A stretch of DNA of 23,898 nt, taken from NCBI GenBank assembly GCA_042095055.1, contig JBELBZ010000031.1, positions 1 through 23,898 on the forward strand, written 5' to 3'. Below the pieces are notes generated by a model. It saw nothing but the letters and a program-made list of their open reading frames with translations, searched no databases and was not told the origin of the DNA. The position numbers were made by a program, and so were the translations under genes. Shown piece after piece: positions 1-6,414 of the stretch (positions are counted from its first letter, which is position 1; each line of letters begins with the position of its first letter). The stretch is from UBA8752 sp042095055. Its GTDB lineage: Bacteria; Bacteroidota; Bacteroidia; Flavobacteriales_D; Sanyastnellaceae.

Positions 1-7
1 AAGGAGG

Positions 8-37
8 TTTGTGGTTGTTTTTCCACCCGTAGTTTCG
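8..37 (+). promoter_or_regulatory. Bacteroidota-type promoter of the first gene
   Basis: TTTG at 8-11 is followed after 18 bases by TAGTTTCG at 30-37, one mismatch from the Bacteroidota -7 consensus TAnnTTTG. The ATG at 42 follows four bases later, so the predicted transcript starts at or just before the start codon. The AAGGAGG at 1-7 is too far away to act as a ribosome binding site. Confidence 0.5.
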
Positions 38-41
38 AACC

Positions 42-383
42 ATGAAAGGACAAGAGGACAAAGGACAAGACCAATGGCTGCTGGACGGCAGCCTCGTGCT
101 TCTGGCCGTCTACAACGGCTTGTTCCTTCTGGATGTCATTTTTGAGGGCGCAGGCATGGGCCGGTGGGCGGCAGTATTCATGGCCTTTATAGACGAGCGC
201 CGGGGTTGGGTCACCTTGTTCGAGGCCATCGCGGCCTTCTCCATCTTCGTGGACATGATTGTTCGGTTTGATGCCTACGAGAACCGACGTCGAAACGCCC
301 GGGTGGCCACCATTGGCATTTGCATGGCTGGATTGGTCTTCAAGGCCTTTGCCTTCTACCTCGACTCAGCGTATTTGGAGTGA
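42..383 (+). CDS. Small integral membrane protein, function unknown
   Basis: This 113-residue protein is not a family I recognise. It has a short charged N-terminus (MKGQEDKGQDQ) and three hydrophobic stretches that look like membrane helices, at about residues 16-34, 60-76 and 88-108. Between helices 2 and 3 lies a basic loop (ENRRRNAR). By the positive-inside rule that loop should be cytoplasmic. It stands alone on the plus strand and converges on the next gene with only 15 bases between the stops. The ATG at 42 is supported by a TAGTTTCG box ending four bases upstream. Nothing links it to a pathway. Confidence 0.75.
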   Translation: MKGQEDKGQDQWLLDGSLVLLAVYNGLFLLDVIFEGAGMGRWAAVFMAFIDERRGWVTLFEAIAAFSIFVDMIVRFDAYENRRRNARVATIGICMAGLVFKAFAFYLDSAYLE

Positions 384-398
384 GCTTTTTATCGGGGA

Positions 399-1196
399 TC
401 AATCGTCCCATTGATACTCGAAGTCCACATCCTCCAGCCGCTCAGGCCGGGACTTAAATGCGGTGAACCGCTCTCGGGTCCACAGGATGAATTCGTATTG
501 TGTCAGCGCCTTGAGGACCGCCTCGCCCGGATCGACAAAATCCAAAAAGGCATCGAACTCTCCCTCTTCTAGGCTGACGATGTCGTAGTCCACATACTTG
601 CCGAGCAGCTCGCGCAACAGCGCCCTGCGTTGGTCTTCATTTTCGAGGCGGGCGACTTCGCGCTTGCTGCGTTCCAACCTATTGAACTGTTCGTACAAGA
701 AGGTGATGGGGCTGCTCAGGGCATCGATTCCACTGGTGCGGTACTCCTTTTCATCGTAGCCGAGCGCCTTGATGTCGCGCACGATGTCGCCCAAATCGCG
801 GGGAGCGATGATTTCTGCCGCAGCCACTTGCACCGAAATGGGCACCAGGTGCACCGACCAAGACCACCCCGAGGGCGGCGTTTCAGATGCAGGCACAGAG
901 CGGGACACCGTGCGGTAGCCAATGGCAGCAAACTGCAGCGTATCACCCGGTGTCGCAAGGAAGGCAAAGCGCCCGCTGGCACTGCCAAACCGGCCTTCAC
1001 CAGTGCTCCTGTTCACGATCATACAGCCCGGCAGCCCACGGCCATCGGGACCCAGAACCTCTCCGTTCAATTTCACTTTCTCCTCTCCCGCTGAACCAAG
1101 CTCAACCCCTTGTGCCCAGATGCCAGCTCCTTCGCACCCCATGGTCAACACGAGGATCCATGCGAAAACCTGCAGGAAAAATGAACGGTTCTCCAT
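399..1196 (-). CDS. Secreted protein with carboxypeptidase-regulatory-like domain
   Basis: The 265-residue protein starts with a signal peptide (hydrophobic stretch about residues 6-24, likely cleavage near WAQ at 27-29). Residues about 42-120 form a CarboxypepD_reg-like beta-sandwich, recognisable by VKLNGEVLGPDGRGLPG near the start and by GDTLQFAAIGYRT. In this phylum the domain is best known from the N-termini of TonB-dependent receptors, but no plug or barrel follows here. The C-terminal half (about 135-265) is helical and charged, with ITFLYEQFNRLERSKR and ENEDQRRALLRELLGKYV. This resembles a family of roughly 260-residue Bacteroidota exported proteins of unknown role. It is divergent from meaB across 32 bases. 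Periplasmic or outer-membrane location is inferred. Confidence 0.75.
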   Translation of the reverse strand: MENRSFFLQVFAWILVLTMGCEGAGIWAQGVELGSAGEEKVKLNGEVLGPDGRGLPGCMIVNRSTGEGRFGSASGRFAFLATPGDTLQFAAIGYRTVSRSVPASETPPSGWSWSVHLVPISVQVAAAEIIAPRDLGDIVRDIKALGYDEKEYRTSGIDALSSPITFLYEQFNRLERSKREVARLENEDQRRALLRELLGKYVDYDIVSLEEGEFDAFLDFVDPGEAVLKALTQYEFILWTRERFTAFKSRPERLEDVDFEYQWDD

Positions 1197-1200
1197 GGAG

Positions 1201-1208
1201 CCAAACTA
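1201..1208 (-). promoter_or_regulatory. -7 box of the carboxypeptidase-regulatory-like gene
   Basis: The minus strand reads TAGTTTGG, and the start codon at 1196 follows four bases later. It shares the 32-bp divergent spacer with the meaB box at 1214-1221. Confidence 0.4.
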
Positions 1209-1213
1209 CCGCA

Positions 1214-1221
1214 TAACTTGC
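1214..1221 (+). promoter_or_regulatory. -7 box of meaB
   Basis: TAACTTGC resembles the TAnnTTTG element and lies seven bases before the meaB ATG at 1229. No clear -33 element is visible, and any such element would lie inside the divergent gene. Confidence 0.35.
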
Positions 1222-1228
1222 CCACGGG

Positions 1229-2278
1229 ATGGCCAAAGACCTTGAAAATGAAGCCCGCCAGCGGGCCTTGAGTAGGATTCGCGAAGCGCGGACCCAGCAA
1301 CCGCAGGGTGTCCAAGAATGGATGGACCTCATCGCCGCAGGGGACCGGACCGCATTGGCGCGGGCCATCAGCTTGGTGGAAAGTGCCAAAGCGCAAGACC
1401 GCATCACCGCTGAAGCCCTGCTCAAGCTGGCTGCTGAAAAAGCCGGTCACGCCCTGCGCTATGGCATCACCGGCGTGCCAGGGGCTGGAAAAAGTACGTG
1501 GATCGAAGCAGCAGGCATGGACCTGATTGCCCGTGGCCATAAAGTGGCGGTATTGGCCGTGGACCCCAGCAGCCACCGCACCGGTGGCAGCCTGCTCGGG
1601 GACAAGACACGGATGTCCGACCTCTCTTTGCACGCCGACGCCTTTGTGCGCCCTTCGCCTTCGGGTCGCACGCTTGGCGGCGTAGCCGAAGCCACTGCAG
1701 AGGTCGCCCTGCTGTGTGAATCGGCAGGATTTGACCGCATCCTCATCGAGACGGTGGGTGTGGGCCAAAGCGAGACGGAAGTCCGTCACATGACCGATGT
1801 GTTCGTCCTGCTGTTGATTCCCGGTGGTGGCGACGGGATTCAAGGCATCAAAAGGGGCATCTTGGAATGGGCCGATGCTGTTTGGGTCAACAAGGCCGAC
1901 GGTGGTCCCGAACGCCTTGCCGCAGCGCAATCTGCCCTGTCGGTGTATCAGGGGGCCCTGTCTTTGCTGGCCGCCCCTGAAGATGGTGCTCCTCCCCTGT
2001 TTGGCACAGGGTCGGCATTGGATGCTGCGCAGGTCCACGCGCTTGTGGATGTGCTGGAAGTCCGCCTGGATGAGGCCAAATCCAACGGAAACCTCGCCGC
2101 GAGGCGGGCCCGACAATGGCGGGACAGCGCCGAAGCTTTGCTCGCAGCTGAGGCCTTGCGTCAGGTGAGAAACCATCCTCAGTTCCCCTCCCTATGGGAA
2201 CGGTTGCAAGCCGATGCCTTGCGCTCACAAATCTTACCGACCGAACAGGTCAGGCTCTTGCTAAAAAAATTAGATTGA
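1229..2278 (+). CDS. meaB: Methylmalonyl-CoA mutase-associated GTPase MeaB
   Basis: The 349-residue protein is a G3E-class P-loop GTPase of the MeaB/ArgK family. It chaperones adenosylcobalamin loading and protects methylmalonyl-CoA mutase in the cytoplasm. Visible motifs are the Walker A loop GVPGAGKST at 82-90, the family motif VDPSS at 111-115, ETVGVGQSE at 174-182 and the guanine-specificity motif NKAD at 221-224. A helical N-terminal region precedes the G domain and a C-terminal arm (about 270-349) follows, which is the normal MeaB layout and length. No mutase subunit gene is next to it in this window, unlike many genomes. A cobalamin-dependent mutase is therefore inferred elsewhere in the genome. 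Confidence 0.95.
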   Translation: MAKDLENEARQRALSRIREARTQQPQGVQEWMDLIAAGDRTALARAISLVESAKAQDRITAEALLKLAAEKAGHALRYGITGVPGAGKSTWIEAAGMDLIARGHKVAVLAVDPSSHRTGGSLLGDKTRMSDLSLHADAFVRPSPSGRTLGGVAEATAEVALLCESAGFDRILIETVGVGQSETEVRHMTDVFVLLLIPGGGDGIQGIKRGILEWADAVWVNKADGGPERLAAAQSALSVYQGALSLLAAPEDGAPPLFGTGSALDAAQVHALVDVLEVRLDEAKSNGNLAARRARQWRDSAEALLAAEALRQVRNHPQFPSLWERLQADALRSQILPTEQVRLLLKKLD

Positions 2279-2289
2279 AGGGAGAATTC

Positions 2290-2304
2290 AGGGAGCGCCT
2301 CCCT
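2290..2304 (+). terminator. Short perfect hairpin after meaB
   Basis: AGGGAG and CTCCCT form a perfect 6-bp stem around the 3-base loop CGC, 12 bases past the meaB stop. Only TT(T) follows, so it is at best a weak intrinsic terminator. It could equally be an RNA-stabilising hairpin or affect the GTG start at 2318. Confidence 0.3.
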
Positions 2305-2317
2305 TTAACCTCCTGCT

Positions 2318-3316
2318 GTGCTGCTCACTTTTACTGCCCTTTTGCTGTGCGCTGTGGCCTTGGCCTTTGGCCTGGCCTTGCGCCATGAAATCGGGCTGGC
2401 CATGGAAGGGAACTCTGCTTGGCACCTTCCCATCGCTCCCATTCCCAGCAGCCGTTGGTCGCTCGCGACCTCAGCAGCGGTCTTTGTTTGGGGCAACGCA
2501 TGCGGCGCTTGGATGGTCTACTCGATGCCTTGGGCTGGGGCTTGCTCTCTGGCCTCGGCGGCAGCACTGTGCGGCTTGACCTGGAGCGCAGGACAGCGGG
2601 GCAAGATGCTGTATCAAGCGCAGGAAATCAAAGAGATGACGTGGATTGTCCACCAACGGGGCAGCGTACAAGACCAAATCATGCGGGCCTGTGAGCGCGA
2701 GGCCATGGAACGCCGGCTGCGCCGTTGCCAGGCCACTTTGATGCTGACAAGGAGGGGCGGAAACGACCTGTCACAGCTGTTTCATTCACTCGAAGAACAG
2801 GTGGCGGGCATGCACGATGACGCTATGGATGCGGCAGATGTGGTGGGTGGGTTTGCGGCCCATTTGCGGCACGTCTTCATTGAATCGGACGTCGATGACA
2901 TTCCCCTTGGAGAAGCCTGCAAGCATGTTGGGCGGTGGGCGCAGGTGCTGGAAAAACTGGGGACGGCCAACATTTGCATTTCAGGTGTACCCGCACCCGA
3001 TGCTGATGAGGGCAAGCTGCGCATCCCCGCATTGCTGATGCTCGGGGCGACCGAGCGCCTTGGGGTGGCCGCCTTGCAAAATCCCTCGTCTGAACATATG
3101 CACTGGCACTGGTCAATTGGAAAGCATACCGTTCGCCTTGAAGCCACAGGGGGAGCGCCTTTGCAGCTTGGCGGTCCTGAACTCCGAGATTGGGATGCCG
3201 CATTCATGTTGCGGCATGGTGGACTGGCCCATGCAGGGGGCGCTTGGTCCTTTGAACTCCCCCTCTTGCCCCGGCCTCAATCAGGCCATCAAGCGGCTGG
3301 GGAGGTCGTCCAATGA
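2318..3316 (+). CDS. Membrane protein resembling a degenerate LytS-type histidine kinase
   Basis: The 332-residue protein has three N-terminal hydrophobic segments (about 3-21, 47-69 and 71-91), then a charged helical linker (about 100-145). The rest follows the layout of the LytS/His_kinase (PF06580) family. LRHVFIES...IPLGEACKHVGRW at 183-207 matches the dimerisation-helix tail, and IPALLMLGATERLGVAAL at 236-253 lines up with the family's IPPLLLQPLVENAIKHG. The key residues are gone: no PHFxFN phospho-acceptor motif near 150-160 and no N-box Asn. It is therefore probably catalytically dead or a repurposed sensor. The GTG start is the only start between an in-frame stop at 2306 and the first helix; TAACCTCC at 2306-2313 has the usual four-base gap. 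Its 3' end overlaps hisS by 36 bases, antiparallel. Confidence 0.6.
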   Translation: MLLTFTALLLCAVALAFGLALRHEIGLAMEGNSAWHLPIAPIPSSRWSLATSAAVFVWGNACGAWMVYSMPWAGACSLASAAALCGLTWSAGQRGKMLYQAQEIKEMTWIVHQRGSVQDQIMRACEREAMERRLRRCQATLMLTRRGGNDLSQLFHSLEEQVAGMHDDAMDAADVVGGFAAHLRHVFIESDVDDIPLGEACKHVGRWAQVLEKLGTANICISGVPAPDADEGKLRIPALLMLGATERLGVAALQNPSSEHMHWHWSIGKHTVRLEATGGAPLQLGGPELRDWDAAFMLRHGGLAHAGGAWSFELPLLPRPQSGHQAAGEVVQ

Positions 3317-4645
3317 CACGGATGCTTGGGCACCCGTGCCCATGTTGCGCAAGGTTACATTTCCAGCGGCAGCCTCATCGCTGCCGATCACAACCACATG
3401 GGGCACCTTGCGGTCGTCGGCGTATTTGAATTGCCGCTTCAACTTCGCCGCGTCCGGATAGACCTCTGTGCGCAGGCCGTGACGCCGGCACAGCGCCGCA
3501 GCTGCCAGGACTTGGGGCAAGGTTTCCTCTCCCATGTGCAACAACAGCACATCCAACCCGACATCCAAACCGGTGGGGAAAGCTCCAAAATGTTCGAGCA
3601 CGTCATAGATGCGGTCTGCACCGAAACTGATGCCCACACCGCTCACATCTGGCATTCCGAAAATCCCCGTGAGGTCATCGTATCGTCCGCCACCGCAAAT
3701 GCTGCCCACAGGACCATCGACCACCTGCACTTCAAAAATCGCCCCTGTATAGTAGTCGAGTCCCCGGGCCAAGCCTGGAGCAAACACCAATTCCGGCTCT
3801 TGAACGCCCTCTGATTGGGCGAGGTCCCACAGTGAAGCCAGCGCCGCAACCCCCTCCTGGACCGCAGGTGCAGGAAATTGTTCGGCCAACGCCTCCATGC
3901 CCGCGATGCCCGATGGCCGCTCCGCAAAAAGTGCCCGCGTACCCTCTTGAACGGCGACACTAAAACCGCGCTCACCCAATTCCTTGCACACCCCGTCAAC
4001 CCCAATTTTGTCGGCTTTGTCCACGGCCACGGTCCACTCTGTGAGCCGCTCGCCGATGCCCAAATGGTCCGCCATGCCCGAAAGAATCCGGCGGTCGTTG
4101 ACCAAAATCCTAAAGTGCGGCACTTGGAGTGCGGACAATGCCTCGTAAAACAAGCACACCAACTCCAATTCGCACAAGACGCCTGTCGAGCCAATGATGT
4201 CCGCATCGCATTGCACAAACTCCTGGTACCGTCCTTTTCCGGGTCGGTCTCCCCGCCACACCGTCTGCATCTGATACCGCTTGAAGGGCATCGGAATCTC
4301 GTTGCGGTGCATGGTGACAAAACGGGCAAAGGGCACCGTCAAATCATACCGCAGTGCCTTTTTGCTGATCTGGAAGCCCAACGCTTTGCTGTCCCGAGCT
4401 TCCAAGGTGGCATCCTGGGCCTTGCCCAAAAAGTCTCCATTGTTCAGGATTTTGAAAATCAGCTGGTCGCCCTCCTCTCCATACTTTCCGGTCAAGGTGG
4501 TCAGGGCCTCCATGGCCGGGGTCTCAATGGGCTGGAAGCCGCGCCCCTCAAAGGCGGAACGAAGGGTGGAGAAAATCCACTGTCGGCGGGCCATCACCTG
4601 AGGGGTGAAGTCGCGGGTGCCTTTGGGAATGCTGGGTTTGCTCAT
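3281..4645 (-). CDS. hisS: Histidine--tRNA ligase
   Basis: The 454-residue class II aminoacyl-tRNA synthetase charges tRNA-His in the cytoplasm. Diagnostic parts are all present: the N-terminal PKGTRDF at 7-13, DLTVPFAR at 101-108, motif 2 around WRGDRPGKGRYQEF at 130-143, the histidine-specific ARGLDYYTG at 293-301, and motif 3 GVGISFGADRIYDVL at 336-350. A C-terminal anticodon-binding domain follows (about 360-454). The ATG at 4645 is supported by its fit to the family N-terminus and by a perfect TAACTTTG box. It lies 34 bases downstream of the WD40 gene but appears to have its own promoter. Its 3' end overlaps the convergent gene ending at 3316. Confidence 0.97.
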   Translation of the reverse strand: MSKPSIPKGTRDFTPQVMARRQWIFSTLRSAFEGRGFQPIETPAMEALTTLTGKYGEEGDQLIFKILNNGDFLGKAQDATLEARDSKALGFQISKKALRYDLTVPFARFVTMHRNEIPMPFKRYQMQTVWRGDRPGKGRYQEFVQCDADIIGSTGVLCELELVCLFYEALSALQVPHFRILVNDRRILSGMADHLGIGERLTEWTVAVDKADKIGVDGVCKELGERGFSVAVQEGTRALFAERPSGIAGMEALAEQFPAPAVQEGVAALASLWDLAQSEGVQEPELVFAPGLARGLDYYTGAIFEVQVVDGPVGSICGGGRYDDLTGIFGMPDVSGVGISFGADRIYDVLEHFGAFPTGLDVGLDVLLLHMGEETLPQVLAAAALCRRHGLRTEVYPDAAKLKRQFKYADDRKVPHVVVIGSDEAAAGNVTLRNMGTGAQASVSLDDLPSRLMA

Positions 4646-4655
4646 GCTGCGTGGC

Positions 4656-4687
4656 CAAAGTTACAAGGCCGAGGGGGCTTCATTCAA
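4656..4687 (-). promoter_or_regulatory. Promoter of hisS (TTG-N21-TAACTTTG)
   Basis: On the minus strand TTG (4685-4687) is followed after 21 bases by TAACTTTG (4656-4663), an exact match to TAnnTTTG. The hisS ATG lies ten bases further on. The -33 part sits in the last codons of the upstream WD40 gene, so hisS can be transcribed independently of it. Confidence 0.6.
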
Positions 4688-5585
4688 GGTCAAAGCCCCA
4701 AATCAAGATGCGTCCATCATCACCTGCAGTAGCCAAGGCTCCGTTTTCGTTCCACACCATGGCATTGATGGAGCGTGTATGCCCCTGCCAATGTGGACGG
4801 GCAATGCGCACGCCCAAAGCCAGGGAGTCGGCCTGCCACAGTGCAATGCTCTTGTCCCTTGAACACGTCGCTACCCACCGTTGGTCCGGTGAGACGGCCA
4901 TGCGGTAAACGGCCCCCTTGTGGGCATCTACAGACAATACGGCGGTCAATTCACCGCCGGCTTCCATCTTCCAAATGCGGAGCCGCCCATCCGCTCCAAC
5001 ACTGGCCAATGCCGACTTGCCCGGCCACACCATGAGCGCACGCACAGCGCCTTCGTGGGCCACTGTGGACGTACCGCCGCTGCTGAGGTTGTGGATGGCG
5101 CCTTCAGACGTCCCCAAAAAAACGTTTTGATCATGGACCAAGCTGCACCTGATTCTGCCCTGCACTTTGGCGAATTCTTGGCCTCCCGGCCATGTCAGCC
5201 AACGCCCATCTGCCCCACCCGTTCCAGCGGGGGTCACGACATAGGTTCCTCCCGGATGGGCCGGAGTGATCTCCCATTGGCCCTCTTTTGACACGCTGAG
5301 TACGCCCCCATCCCCAGTTCCAGCCAACACCCCATTGCCATGGGAACACGCCGCGAACAATGGGGCTGCGGCTTTGGCCACCGCCTTTCCGCGCGCTTCC
5401 CACAGACCGTCTGCCTTGGCCCACTGCACAAGCAGTCCATCGCCCCCCGCACTCAAGAGGTCACCCTCGGCGTTCAATTCGAGGTCGTACACCGCTCCTT
5501 GATGGCCTTCCAATGTCTGCAACAGGCGCGGCTTTGGAGCTGCGTTTTCTCCCGCTTTTGGACCATATGGAGTATGCGAAGACAT
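4680..5585 (-). CDS. WD40 repeat beta-propeller protein
   Basis: The 301-residue protein has no signal peptide and is made of WD40-type repeats. It probably folds as one seven-bladed propeller acting as a cytoplasmic protein-interaction platform. Clear blades are LEGHQGAVYDLELN...LVQW near residues 25-55, AHEGAVRALMVW...LRIWKM, AHKGAVYRMAVS...IALWQA, and GHTRSINAMVWN...ILIWGF at the C-terminus. The middle blades are worn, with GTSEGAIHNLS as the clearest trace. No catalytic domain is attached, so the partner is unknown. It lies 45 bases downstream of ung on the same strand and 34 bases upstream of hisS. It has its own exact TACCTTTG box five bases before the ATG. Confidence 0.9.
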   Translation of the reverse strand: MSSHTPYGPKAGENAAPKPRLLQTLEGHQGAVYDLELNAEGDLLSAGGDGLLVQWAKADGLWEARGKAVAKAAAPLFAACSHGNGVLAGTGDGGVLSVSKEGQWEITPAHPGGTYVVTPAGTGGADGRWLTWPGGQEFAKVQGRIRCSLVHDQNVFLGTSEGAIHNLSSGGTSTVAHEGAVRALMVWPGKSALASVGADGRLRIWKMEAGGELTAVLSVDAHKGAVYRMAVSPDQRWVATCSRDKSIALWQADSLALGVRIARPHWQGHTRSINAMVWNENGALATAGDDGRILIWGFDLE

Positions 5586-5590
5586 CGCGA

Positions 5591-5598
5591 CAAAGGTA
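5591..5598 (-). promoter_or_regulatory. Exact -7 box before the WD40 gene
   Basis: The minus strand reads TACCTTTG, an exact TAnnTTTG match, then five bases, then the ATG at 5585. No convincing -33 element was found at the usual spacing. The predicted mRNA would be leaderless or nearly so. Confidence 0.5.
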
Positions 5599-5630
5599 TT
5601 CCTGCATCACCGGTTTGGGTGCTCAATGGA

Positions 5631-6338
5631 TCAGGTGAAGCCCTCAGGCCACCAGCGGATGGGAGGTTCACCCCGGGATTCGAGCCAATCGTTGACTTTT
5701 TTGAAATGGCCGCAGCCGAGAAAACCCCGGTGCGCGCTCAAAGGACTCGGGTGGGGCGCCTCCAAAATGAGGTGTTCTTGTGGCAATGCCCGGATGGCAT
5801 CGGCATGTTGCTGGGCATGTTTCCCCCACAGCAAAAAGACCGCTGGCCGCTCAACACAAGCCGACACAAGGGCTGACGTGACGCCCTGCCAGCCCAAGTT
5901 GCGGTGAGATCGGGGCTCGCCGTGTTCTACACTGAGCACGTCATTGAGCAACAACACCCCCTGTTCCGCCCATGCCGTGAGGTCACCCGAGGCGGGCGGG
6001 ATGCCTCCACATGATGCTGCGATCTCCTTGTAGATGTTGCGGAGCGATGGTGGAAGCGGATGGCCCATGGGTACAGAGAATGCCAAACCATCGGCTTGGC
6101 CGCGGCCATGGTAGGGATCCTGACCCAAAATCACCACCCTGACTTGTTTTGGGTGCCCCACTGTGCGCAGGGCCCTGAACCACCGCGCGGGTTTTGGGTG
6201 GCACACGTTCTGGGCGTAAGCTGCAGACAATGCCTCGGAAAACCCTGAGGGAATGGCATTTACCAAGGCTTCTTTCCAACCTGGAATGCCCAAAGCGGCC
6301 TCGAAAGCTGCTGATATTTCGTCCTCAAACGCAAGCAT
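5631..6338 (-). CDS. ung: Uracil-DNA glycosylase (family 1)
   Basis: The 235-residue enzyme removes uracil from DNA as the first step of base excision repair. The water-activating loop GQDPYHG is at 72-78, with catalytic Asp74. LLLND at 129-133 carries the uracil-recognition Asn132. The Leu-intercalation loop HPSPLSAHRG is at 196-205, with catalytic His196. Length and motif spacing are normal for family 1. The start is unusual for this window: a consensus AGGAGG Shine-Dalgarno lies eight bases upstream of the ATG. It is divergent from a helicase gene, so the spacer separates two repair-type genes. Confidence 0.97.
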   Translation of the reverse strand: MLAFEDEISAAFEAALGIPGWKEALVNAIPSGFSEALSAAYAQNVCHPKPARWFRALRTVGHPKQVRVVILGQDPYHGRGQADGLAFSVPMGHPLPPSLRNIYKEIAASCGGIPPASGDLTAWAEQGVLLLNDVLSVEHGEPRSHRNLGWQGVTSALVSACVERPAVFLLWGKHAQQHADAIRALPQEHLILEAPHPSPLSAHRGFLGCGHFKKVNDWLESRGEPPIRWWPEGFT

Positions 6339-6346
6339 GTGTGAAA

Positions 6347-6358
6347 CCTCCTAAAATA
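6347..6358 (-). promoter_or_regulatory. Shine-Dalgarno (AGGAGG) and overlapping TATTTTAG box of ung
   Basis: On the minus strand AGGAGG (6347-6352) lies eight bases before the ung ATG. It is the only strong, well-spaced Shine-Dalgarno in the window. TATTTTAG (6351-6358) resembles a -7 box but overlaps it by two bases. If that box were the promoter, most of the Shine-Dalgarno would still need to be transcribed, so the true promoter may lie further upstream. Confidence 0.5.
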
Positions 6359-6367
6359 CAAGGCACT

Positions 6368-6393
6368 GAGGGATGGTGTTCGTGAATTCCCTC
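6368..6393. promoter_or_regulatory. Inverted repeat in the ung/helicase divergent spacer
   Basis: GAGGGA (6368-6373) and TCCCTC (6388-6393) are perfect inverted arms separated by 14 bases, just upstream of the helicase -7 box at 6396. This could be an operator for one or both divergent genes. The arms are only 6 bp, so chance is possible. Confidence 0.25.
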
Positions 6394-6395
6394 GG

Positions 6396-6403
6396 TACTT
6401 TTG
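6396..6403 (+). promoter_or_regulatory. Exact -7 box of the helicase gene
   Basis: TACTTTTG matches TAnnTTTG exactly and lies 11 bases before the ATG at 6415. A promoter here would leave the more upstream ATG-like start at 6373 outside the transcript, which decides the start in favour of 6415 or 6418. Confidence 0.5.
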
Positions 6404-6414
6404 CCTTCTGTCTG

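Noticed and set aside
1..7. AAGGAGG at the window start as a ribosome binding site
   Set aside because: The nearest ATG is 35 bases away, too far for a Shine-Dalgarno.
1145..2176. 343-codon minus-strand open frame opposite meaB
   Set aside because: It overlaps a clear MeaB gene and the start of a real minus-strand gene in another frame; composition is shadow-like.
3878..4732. 284-codon plus-strand open frame opposite hisS
   Set aside because: hisS is unambiguous on the other strand, and this frame shows no domain.
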